64,000 nt of DNA from Cyclobacteriaceae bacterium. Lineage in GTDB: Bacteria; Bacteroidota; Bacteroidia; Cytophagales; Cyclobacteriaceae. Position numbers and translations under genes: made by a program. The notes beneath the pieces are model-generated. The model saw only the letters and a program-made list of their open reading frames with translations, did not search any database and was not told the origin of the DNA. This document shows positions 8,675-15,487 of the stretch, piece after piece; position 1 is the first letter of the stretch; each line of letters begins with the position of its first letter. The DNA lies in assembly GCA_019638235.1 (NCBI GenBank), contig JAHBUE010000001.1:668492-732491 (forward strand). The letters run 5' to 3'.

Positions 8675-8747
8675 TAACCACACGGATGCCAGTGCTTTGG
8701 TTGCGTGTCGGCAAGTGTGGCACTGGCATTGGTGTGGTTTTGTTATC
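8675..8747. repeat. attC-like inverted-repeat element 4 (73 bp)
   Basis: A compact 73-bp hairpin. TAACCACACGGATGCCAGTGC pairs with GCACTGGCATTGGTGTGG and the element ends in TTGTTAT. On the minus strand it reads ATAAC...GTTAGGG, close to the RYYYAAC and GTTRRRY end boxes of attC. It has two unpaired bases in one arm and is of normal attC size. It sits 9 bp after the stop of the minus-strand M43 protease gene, where a cassette attC would be, though it could also act as a terminator. Confidence 0.5.
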
Positions 8748-8755
8748 ATTCTATA

Positions 8756-10633
8756 TCATTCGACAACAATTCGGTGGCTCTCAATGTAATTCCCATTTGA
8801 AACTTTGAGGATATATACTCCTTTCATCAAATGAGAAACGTCTATCTGCACTTTTTCAGGTTCGTTTAAAAACTCACTTGAATATTTCTCCTGTCCGTTC
8901 ATGTCCGTCAGCACTATAGATTGAATTGTTACGGTATTTTTTGTTTTACCTGATGGTGATACATTAGTTTTAATGGAAACAGAAACGGGTACGACTGCAA
9001 CATTTACAAGTCGGCTGGCCGGGTTAGGCGATACGCTATATTGGGATTCTTCATGGAATTCAGGCTCTTCTCCACCACCCCCGCTTCCGCACGTGCCCAC
9101 GTATGTTAATAATGGAGAAGGCGGACATTTGAGTACATAATCCCTGCACACCGTTATTGAATCGCATTGATTCGCTACGGTTAAGCTGATCTCAACCGGT
9201 ATGGTGGTATAATCTATGCACAGCGGTTGCACGGAAATATCAAAACCCGCATGAGGAACACTATTTACCGACCATTGAGCGGTTGCGCCACCGCCCACAT
9301 AGGGCGTTGATAACATAATACCTTGAGATTGATTGTAGTTGGCCGTGAAGGAAACGGATGAGGTTAGCCCTACCCAAACGGTTTTTTCTATATCAACTGA
9401 CCCGCAACCACTGTTTATGGTTGCCGTGATAGTTACCTCACCGTTAAAATAATTTTGCCGTGTTGCAGTTCCTGTTTCAGGGTCTATGCTCAACCCGCTG
9501 GGGTTGCTGGATGACCACTCTACGGTTATTCCTGAAGGTGGGTTATCTAACACAAAATCCTCGCTGGTGCAGACAAGGGGAGAGCCGGTGATAGTGGGTG
9601 TTAACGAACAAACTTGGGCAACCAGATCACATGTAACAAAGCTTTCACGGATACCTTCCGAATCAAAAAGAGACCACATCCTATCCACCTGGCCTTGTGT
9701 AAACAAATTCATACAGTCATCATCCACAAAATCCATATAGTTCATGAACATGTCATTGCTGCCACAGGATGTTTGGGGAAATGAAGGACACTCGAAATGC
9801 GGTGCATTTTGAGTGGGCGTGTCTGCCACAAAATCGTCATTACCGCATCCTCCTTCCCCAAAAACATGAAAAAGGTTTAACCAATGCCCTATCTCATGCG
9901 TGGCGGTTCTCCCCTTGTCAAAAGGAGCAGATACATTGCCGGTTTTCCCGAAAGCGGTGGTGAGAACCACTATCCCATCCGTTTCGGGTTGCGTAGCCAT
10001 CATATCGGGGAATTGGGCATAACCCAGTAAACCCCCTCCCAGGTTGCATACCCATATATTCAAATACCTGTCTGAGGACCAGGCCGGTGAGCCGGTTGGG
10101 GCGAATTTTATTCCTGTTGCTGCTTCGTCAGTAAGGTTGGGATCGGTTGAATCAGGGACACGGAAAAACGTATTTGTTGTAGTATGAACTCTTACAATTC
10201 CATTAGTAGGGTTCCCGTTGGGGTCCACACAGGCCAGCACAAACTCAATTTCCGAATCGGCAGCCACGCCCTGGAACTCCGCAGGGGTGTTGGTTGCATC
10301 GGCATTGAGCCGCCTGAAGTCTTCGTTGAGCACATCTATCTGCGACTGGATTTGCGCCATACTGATGTTCAGCCCCGTGCCCACTGCCTGGCCGGTATGC
10401 AGCACGTGCACCACCACGGGAATCGTGACGACATGGCTGCTCCTCATCCCCATGCCTTTCTGCATGGAAAATTTAGCAACCTGCTGCTCAAGCTGCATGA
10501 TCCTTTGATACCGCTCCGGGTCATTCTTTTGAATGGCCTCCAAATTTAATTCAGAACCACAGGTGCGCTGGGCAAGTAGCTCACCATGAGAAACTATAAT
10601 AAAGACGAAAATAAAAAGTACATTTAGTCTCAT
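8756..10633 (-). CDS. Secreted M43-family (pappalysin-like) metalloprotease with T9SS sorting domain
   Basis: A 625-aa secreted zinc protease. A signal peptide (about 1-21) ends LLAQRTCGS. The M43 catalytic domain (about 65-335) has the HEIGHWLNLFH zinc motif at 246-256 and a Met-turn MNYMD at 297-301. It is followed by an Ig/BIG2-like repeat (TPTITGSPLVC...VDIEKTVWVG), a second beta domain and a C-terminal Por/T9SS sorting module that starts YSVSPNPASRLVNV and ends in a run of beta strands. It therefore crosses the outer membrane by the type IX system. Its ATG overlaps the upstream lipoprotein gene by 4 nt. The last ~220 residues are strikingly like those of the gene at 34648. Confidence 0.9.
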   Translation of the reverse strand: MRLNVLFIFVFIIVSHGELLAQRTCGSELNLEAIQKNDPERYQRIMQLEQQVAKFSMQKGMGMRSSHVVTIPVVVHVLHTGQAVGTGLNISMAQIQSQIDVLNEDFRRLNADATNTPAEFQGVAADSEIEFVLACVDPNGNPTNGIVRVHTTTNTFFRVPDSTDPNLTDEAATGIKFAPTGSPAWSSDRYLNIWVCNLGGGLLGYAQFPDMMATQPETDGIVVLTTAFGKTGNVSAPFDKGRTATHEIGHWLNLFHVFGEGGCGNDDFVADTPTQNAPHFECPSFPQTSCGSNDMFMNYMDFVDDDCMNLFTQGQVDRMWSLFDSEGIRESFVTCDLVAQVCSLTPTITGSPLVCTSEDFVLDNPPSGITVEWSSSNPSGLSIDPETGTATRQNYFNGEVTITATINSGCGSVDIEKTVWVGLTSSVSFTANYNQSQGIMLSTPYVGGGATAQWSVNSVPHAGFDISVQPLCIDYTTIPVEISLTVANQCDSITVCRDYVLKCPPSPLLTYVGTCGSGGGGEEPEFHEESQYSVSPNPASRLVNVAVVPVSVSIKTNVSPSGKTKNTVTIQSIVLTDMNGQEKYSSEFLNEPEKVQIDVSHLMKGVYILKVSNGNYIESHRIVVE

Positions 10634-11031
10634 TCGTTATCAACAGTTAAGGGTTTGATGGAAGTGATTTCAAATTTGCAGCCAAAACCTCTGCGTTCAT
10701 TCGGGAAAGTTAGCATTTTACAACAATCCGTTTTTTTTCCACTAACAATTACTTTGGTATTGTGTGGGTAAGAGTATATCCAGTTGCAAGGAACTAAAAT
10801 ATAATCATCCTCGGCATGAATAAAAAATTCATGTTCAAAGTCATCCTTATTCGTTGTCAAAATGAAGCCTTTATCATAGAACTTGATAACTTTCGCTTCC
10901 CTGTTTACAAGGGTTTCGATGGTTACTCCATCTGAGCAGGCTTCTCCGCAATTATCTACAGTTTCCTCTTGCGCACAGCCCGTACTAATTAATAATAAGC
11001 ACAAGACAGTTAAGTTCATCAAATATTTCAT
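10630..11031 (-). CDS. Small cysteine-rich lipoprotein, partner of the M43 protease
   Basis: A 133-aa protein with a lipoprotein signal (LLLISTGCAQEE, Cys at about 19) and further cysteines (DNCGEAC, VPCNW, TDCCK, GFGC). It shares the layout of the small lipoproteins at 22852 and 23974: lipid Cys, a CxxxC pair, a central VxCN motif and a VxVSG/VxISG strand followed by Cys. It is co-translated with the M43 protease (4-nt overlap). A decayed copy of the same gene pair is seen at 22852-23378, so the link looks functional. Inhibitor, chaperone or surface anchor are possible roles, none demonstrated. Confidence 0.7.
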   Translation of the reverse strand: MKYLMNLTVLCLLLISTGCAQEETVDNCGEACSDGVTIETLVNREAKVIKFYDKGFILTTNKDDFEHEFFIHAEDDYILVPCNWIYSYPHNTKVIVSGKKTDCCKMLTFPNERRGFGCKFEITSIKPLTVDNE

Positions 11032-11230
11032 AACCTTATTATATTATTTGGTTTACAAGATAGTTTTAATTATGCCATGACCCGATGGAAATTCCCAAAT
11101 CGGGTTAAATTATATAGGTCAGCCGGATATTAGACACCCTGTTTTTATAAGTGGTTGCAAATTAAATTTTTTGTATTACGAATCTAAGAAAATATCTCAA
11201 AAAACATCCCCAACCGGTAGCTACTTGCCC

Positions 11231-11357
11231 CTTTGTCTTCTTAACCAACATGCACTCCAAATTTTTGGTATTCTATCAACTGTATCTTTTGTCCTGCCAA
11301 ACCTTTTGACCAACCTGTTATCCTCGTTCATCTTGTTTGTTGGTCAAGAAGACCAAC
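11231..11357. repeat. Dispersed hairpin repeat, copy A
   Basis: About 127 bp matching 39631-39757 with roughly 90% identity by eye. It ends in the perfect hairpin GTTGGTCAAGAAGACCAAC (11339-11357), preceded by AACCTGTTATC. The left hairpin (TCTTCTTAACCAAC) is degenerate here. The gene-free stretch 11032-11769 otherwise holds only this repeat, the 47-bp repeat and attC-like element 2. Confidence 0.75.
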
Positions 11358-11366
11358 AAAGGCCAA

Positions 11367-11413
11367 GAGATCAGGCATTTTGAGGATGCGATTCATTGAT
11401 ATTTTTGGTAACG
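11367..11413 (+). repeat. 47-bp direct repeat, copy 2 (displaced yraN 3' end)
   Basis: Identical to 8443-8489. It carries the last codons of yraN without the rest of the gene and runs straight into attC-like element 2. It marks the far boundary of the segment that contains the M43 protease. Confidence 0.9.
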
Positions 11414-11576
11414 TTGGTGTTTATCTAGTTGCGGGTGTAGGGGGTTTTAAAAATGAAGCGAAGCGGAATGTTAAAACCGACCTGCTGTTAAATTGTTCCC
11501 CGTGACCGAACTGCATAGTGAAACAAATTTTATCTCTACTTTTAACCCCGCAATTAAATAAACACATTGTTGTGGC
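11409..11576. repeat. attC-like inverted-repeat element 2
   Basis: A 168-bp element that begins TAACGTTGG and ends TTGTTGTGG. GTGTTTATCTAGTTGCGGG pairs with CCCGCAATTAAATAAACAC. The centre is homologous to element 1 but the stem bases differ in a compensated way. It follows the minus-strand immunity/toxin gene block. No protein-coding potential is credible inside it. Confidence 0.55.
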
Positions 11577-11769
11577 CAGTTGGGTTTCACCAATAATGGT
11601 CACGACTCTCATAATTTTTATAATCGATTAGTTTGAAGTTAAGCAGTTCTGTTATTAAACGTATCTCATTTTTTTGAGTTATTTTTGTAACTGCATTTTG
11701 AATTTGAGTCTCGAGTTCAAGTTGTCAGCGAATGAGAATCAGGCAATTATTATCGAAGCAACTGTTTTT

Positions 11770-12048
11770 TTATCCGGATGCTCTTTGAAACCATACTCCA
11801 ATTGAAATTCCCAAAGTAATAATCAAAATGAGGCTTCGAATGATCATCATTCTCCAATTTTTTTGTTTTATATCGAGAATTGAAGACCATAGAAAAGTAA
11901 TGGCAGCTATTGGTAAACAAATAAACAGCCAAAAATACCCAAGTAGATTAGGAGTGTATACAGCCATTTTGTAATGCCCTGGAATCAAAAGTATAATAAA
12001 TGAGATCAACAGGGTTATGTAAAAAAGATTATTTATACGAGCTTTCAT
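11770..12048 (-). CDS. Orphan 3-TM membrane protein (candidate immunity protein 2)
   Basis: A 92-aa integral membrane protein with three hydrophobic segments (about 8-25, 35-57, 68-86). It is clearly paralogous to the protein at 12654-12944 along its full length, sharing VYTPN-LG-FWL, CLP and DIK-K motifs. I start at MKARINN, which matches the paralogue's N-terminus and leaves 11 nt after the stop of the orphan toxin domain. An upstream in-frame start would overlap that stop. The pairing with a toxin C-terminus suggests an inner-membrane immunity protein; this is inference. Confidence 0.7.
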   Translation of the reverse strand: MKARINNLFYITLLISFIILLIPGHYKMAVYTPNLLGYFWLFICLPIAAITFLWSSILDIKQKNWRMMIIRSLILIITLGISIGVWFQRASG

Positions 12049-12059
12049 AATGGGATAGA

Positions 12060-12452
12060 TTAGTTGCAACCTAAAACACTTATAGAAAGTTCTCCTTTAA
12101 GAACTCTATCTACTTTGTTCCAATCTGGCCGATAGTAAATAGCTTGGTTTATTGTAGAGTTACCGCCATTGTTGTTAATGAACAAATTGAGTTTGCTTTG
12201 AAAGCTTGTCCATAAAGCATCGGCACCACTGAACGGTTGCCCACCGCTAACCATATATGCGGAATTTTCCATAAGATTGGAATCAAATCGATCAACACCC
12301 CTAACAAAAAAATTGTACCCTCCGTTGCCATCTGATTCAAAACCAAATTGTCTTGTGCCACTAACAGGATGATTACCAGCGCCTGGAGCTTCAAGGGTCA
12401 TAAAGTACCAGTATGAGGAATTATATTCTTTAGTTGCCGTCAGGTTTTTCAA
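12060..12452 (-). pseudogene. Orphan copy of the toxin C-terminal domain
   Basis: 130 codons whose last 122 match residues 410-531 of the toxin-like lipoprotein at 12980. The first 51 of these differ at a single residue and the remainder is diverged but alignable, ending in the same LGCN. There is no ATG, signal peptide or N-terminal part. The only start is a TTG inside a perfect hairpin (12437-12460). It is therefore a silent cassette or fragment rather than an autonomous gene. Its own immunity-like paralogue follows 11 nt later. This matches the orphan toxin/immunity modules found behind polymorphic toxin genes. Confidence 0.75.
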
Positions 12453-12460
12453 CCTGACGG
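12437..12460. repeat. Perfect hairpin at the orphan-domain junction
   Basis: CCGTCAGGTT-TTTC-AACCTGACGG, a 10-bp perfect stem exactly where homology to the full toxin gene begins. A second, imperfect inverted repeat (TTGTCAAGTC...GACCTGACAA) lies at 12518-12541. Both are REP-like and mark the recombination joint between immunity gene 1 and the orphan domain. Confidence 0.7.
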
Positions 12461-12653
12461 ATTCACATTTTTATTTTATATTAAAAGCAAATGACTGCTG
12501 GCCTTATTAGCCGAAGTTTGTCAAGTCGGAAGACCTGACAACAAAAAAACTTGTTTTTAATCAGGTGCTTTGGAGCTTCTAATCTGTCAAAGTAGAACTA
12601 ATCTGTTTTAAGATTTCTATCCAGTCTTATTGAGGTAGTACAATATTGGCTGC

Positions 12654-12944
12654 TTACAAATTTCCCGATTCATGAGCTTTATAAAACCAATACCCGCAAG
12701 AGATTATCAGAATAGAAATAAAAATCAGTACTCTAATTACTAATTCCCTCAAAGTTTTGTTCTTAATATCCTGAATTCCTGCCCATATAAATGTTATTAG
12801 TGTTGTTGGTAAACAAACAAGCAGCCAAAACCAGCCTAGATAGTTTGGAGTGTATACACCCCATGTAATTTCAGGGGGTAGTATAAGCAGGATAAATGAC
12901 ATCGTTAGACTGATGTAGAATATTATACCAATTGTCTTAGTCAT
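12654..12944 (-). CDS. 3-TM membrane protein next to the toxin (candidate immunity protein 1)
   Basis: A 96-aa protein with three membrane segments (about 5-24, 34-57, 67-86) and a short polar tail. It lies 35 nt downstream of the toxin-like lipoprotein gene on the same strand. It is a full-length paralogue of the protein at 11770-12048. Toxins that act on the membrane or in the periplasm usually have such multi-span immunity proteins. The assignment rests on gene order and the duplicated pairing, not on a recognised family. Confidence 0.7.
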   Translation of the reverse strand: MTKTIGIIFYISLTMSFILLILPPEITWGVYTPNYLGWFWLLVCLPTTLITFIWAGIQDIKNKTLRELVIRVLIFISILIISCGYWFYKAHESGNL

Positions 12945-12979
12945 GATTATTTGCTTGGGTTCATTGTATTAATATATAA

Positions 12980-14575
12980 TCAATTGCATCCTAAATCACT
13001 TATTGGTCTATTACCCTTAAGAACTTGATCCACTTTTTCCCAATCAGGTCGGTAGGTTGTTGGGGGTTGTACAAATGAGCTGCCTCCATTAGTGTTAATA
13101 AAGTTGTTGAGTTTGGTTTGAAAACTCTTCCATAGATTATCTGCTCCTGCAAAAGGATTGCCGACAAATCTTGCGTATGCAACGTTCTCCATGATATTCG
13201 AGTCGAACCTATCAACACCCCTAACAAAAAAATTGTACCCTTCGTTGCCATCCGATTCAAAACCAAATTGTCTTGTGCCACTAACAGGATGATTGCCAGC
13301 CCCTGGAGCTTCAAGGGTCATAAAGTACCAGTATGAGGAATTATATTCTGAACAAACTACAACACCATCGTCCACTGGAATATCAATATAAATAATTGCA
13401 CCTACTGGGTTTGCCGAGTTCCATAAGTTTGTTTCTTGATCACAGATTGATGCTATTTCGCAATAGGGTGAAAACGTAGAGCCAGCTACGAAATCGTTGA
13501 TATTTATCCTAAAATAGTTAAGAAAATCTTCCGGGGTAAAAGGCTGATTGGTTAATGGATTATTAGGTAATGTATTCACATTTACTGAAAAGTAATCCAT
13601 ATTTACTATTGTGCCATTAGCACCATTTAAGGTTTGGATAGCCCAATCATCAAAACGGGAGCTATTTGTAGATTGAAGTTGATTGATTTTATCTTTGATG
13701 GCTTGAGGTGCATCATTTTGCGCTAGGGTTTGCCATTGTGGTAGCTGATCACATGGAATCTCCAATAATTCGAAGGGTTCAGTCATTAGTCGGTCATTTA
13801 TTTGTTGTCCAATTGCTGCATTATAAGTTCCACCACCTGATCCGTTGCTCCCCCCTCCATAATAGGTCTCAAACCAATCATACTGCATACCATAATCGTA
13901 TGCATCTGTATTATAACTGTCACTTTCATACCAAATTTCACAAGTAGTATCTAAATAAAACCACTCGCTACCGCCCCATTGAAACCAATCTGTGCATTGC
14001 TGCCACCATTGCGCAATGCGTTCAGATAATTTTGGTTTATTATCCCTTATAATTTTAGTGTGGTCTGTGATCTGTCCATTTTTCATTGACAGAACAATAA
14101 GGTAATTACTGTTCATTGGTCCAACCATTATTTTACCATCAAATCGTTTGGTCCTTAAATTCCTCTCGTTAATTGTTTTAATATCGTCTTTGAATTTATC
14201 AGAAGGTATATAACTGACGCTGTGTGCAGAATACAAACCCTTTTCATCTTTATATACAATTATTCTTTTCCTCCCCTGATGCTTAAGTCCAAATTCTGAG
14301 TGTGGCAATTGTAATTTATCATCAACTGTAAAGGGAAGCTCTACCAGATTATTAAAGACTGTTGCTTTGTCCCATCTGGGAGCAATGGCGCCCTGGTTCT
14401 TGACTATCGGATTTTGATTGGAAAAAGAGTCAAACCAATCCTTGGCTTCGGTTAGGCTAATCGTTGGTTTCAGATCGGGAACAATGTTTTCTTGTCCACT
14501 TTCAGAACATGAAATGGCAGTCAAGATTAACATAAACAAACCCATACTGCCTGAGGTAATAGTTAGACGTTTCAT
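12980..14575 (-). CDS. Toxin-like lipoprotein with exchangeable C-terminal domain
   Basis: A 531-aa lipoprotein (LILTAISCSES, lipid Cys near residue 23). The N-terminal part (about 30-200) has the TEAKDWF...WDKATVFNNLVELPF layout common in Bacteroidota surface lipoproteins. A Gly/Tyr-rich linker (YYGGGSNGSGGG, about 240-252) and a middle region follow. The C-terminal 160 residues (DFVAGSTFSPYC...IDIPVDDGVVVCSEY, then HPVSGTRQFG, FFVRGVDR and a C-terminal LWKSFQTKL-NGG segment) resemble effector domains. The last 122 residues are duplicated without the rest of the gene at 12060. Its start overlaps the upstream lipoprotein stop by 4 nt. Function as an interbacterial toxin is inferred from this architecture. 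Confidence 0.65.
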   Translation of the reverse strand: MKRLTITSGSMGLFMLILTAISCSESGQENIVPDLKPTISLTEAKDWFDSFSNQNPIVKNQGAIAPRWDKATVFNNLVELPFTVDDKLQLPHSEFGLKHQGRKRIIVYKDEKGLYSAHSVSYIPSDKFKDDIKTINERNLRTKRFDGKIMVGPMNSNYLIVLSMKNGQITDHTKIIRDNKPKLSERIAQWWQQCTDWFQWGGSEWFYLDTTCEIWYESDSYNTDAYDYGMQYDWFETYYGGGSNGSGGGTYNAAIGQQINDRLMTEPFELLEIPCDQLPQWQTLAQNDAPQAIKDKINQLQSTNSSRFDDWAIQTLNGANGTIVNMDYFSVNVNTLPNNPLTNQPFTPEDFLNYFRININDFVAGSTFSPYCEIASICDQETNLWNSANPVGAIIYIDIPVDDGVVVCSEYNSSYWYFMTLEAPGAGNHPVSGTRQFGFESDGNEGYNFFVRGVDRFDSNIMENVAYARFVGNPFAGADNLWKSFQTKLNNFINTNGGSSFVQPPTTYRPDWEKVDQVLKGNRPISDLGCN

Positions 14576-15273
14576 TTTGAATTTTGGTTATAAAAATTAT
14601 AAAAAATTAGCGCAATATTTGAATAAGAGTCTTGGGGACTCGGGTATTTTGATCCGTAAGGAAATACTTTTTTATTCTGCCATTCACGGATTTCATCTAT
14701 TGTACTCAAGAAACCATAGTTGTAGGCAGCTGCGAAAAATTGGATGCGATCTTCGATACAGGTAAAGTTTATTTCTTTAAACCGGTGTTCAGCAACGTGC
14801 CAATAGGCAAACGCATATTTAAATTGCCAATGGGGTTGACTCATCCGTGAAATTCTTTCAGCTCTAGCATCGAGGTCGCCAAGATTTTGAATGAGAATAA
14901 AATCAAATTCCTTCATGTCATACTTTAATACGTAGTCCTCCATGTTTTTTACAAAGCTTGGCTTCATTTGAAATATACCAATTGAAAAATCAGCGTTGGT
15001 ACTTAATAGTCCATTCATTTCCGTTTCGATAATGTCTTGGAAAGCATTCCATCGAATTATTTCTGGAAATACAACAGATAGAATTTCGTACTTCTTGGCC
15101 TTAAATTCCTTCATGCTGTCAATGCACTCTTGATATTGAGTTAGAAAAGCAATTGATTCTTTGATGTCTGGGCTTAGTAGACCATTGATTAAGGATGAGT
15201 TTTTATTTTCATTCGAACAACTCATGATGTATGTTGCGGTCAACACGAAAATAATTGTAGAAATTGTCCTCAT
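14572..15273 (-). CDS. Lytic-transglycosylase-like lipoprotein
   Basis: A 233-aa lipoprotein (TATYIMSCSNENK, Cys near 19) with features of a GH23-like lysozyme fold: a candidate catalytic Glu in LSVVFPEIIRW (about 66-76), the FSIGIFQMKPSFV segment (about 96-108) that corresponds to the GLMQ-x-P motif, and FFAAAYNYGF (about 180-189) that corresponds to the AAYNAG motif. It would cleave peptidoglycan in the periplasm. It is the first gene of the four-gene block ending at 11770 and overlaps the toxin-like gene by 4 nt, so it may help export or delivery; that link is inference. Confidence 0.65.
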   Translation of the reverse strand: MRTISTIIFVLTATYIMSCSNENKNSSLINGLLSPDIKESIAFLTQYQECIDSMKEFKAKKYEILSVVFPEIIRWNAFQDIIETEMNGLLSTNADFSIGIFQMKPSFVKNMEDYVLKYDMKEFDFILIQNLGDLDARAERISRMSQPHWQFKYAFAYWHVAEHRFKEINFTCIEDRIQFFAAAYNYGFLSTIDEIREWQNKKVFPYGSKYPSPQDSYSNIALIFYNFYNQNSK

Positions 15274-15334
15274 AGTTCAATTATAGCATCAACATCTGTC
15301 CTCTGTCCACGTTTTTGAGCCGAGTTTGTCGCCT

Positions 15335-15467
15335 TAACGTTCCCACGCTTGGCGTTCGTGCGGGATTTAGGAGCACAAAACTGTCAACCCAGCACAAAAG
15401 CTCAATTGGAAAACTGAACTTGAATGTAACCACGGCACCCCGCATGACGCCAAGCGTGTGTTGGTGG
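15335..15467. repeat. attC-like inverted-repeat element 3
   Basis: A 133-bp element that opens TAACGTTCC and closes GTTGGTGG. CACGCTTGGCGTTCGTGCGGG pairs with CCCGCATGACGCCAAGCGTG. The sequence is different from elements 1 and 2 but has the same plan of end boxes, long stem and about 70-nt centre. It lies between the agmatine-deiminase gene and the lytic-transglycosylase gene, both on the minus strand. Open frames read through it are artefacts of the stem. Confidence 0.55.
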
Positions 15468-15487
15468 CTGGTGTTATTCAAGTTCTA

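Noticed and set aside
11421..11612. 63-codon minus-strand open frame
   Set aside because: It lies wholly in attC-like element 2. The coding appearance comes from the long stem, with no start context or homologue.
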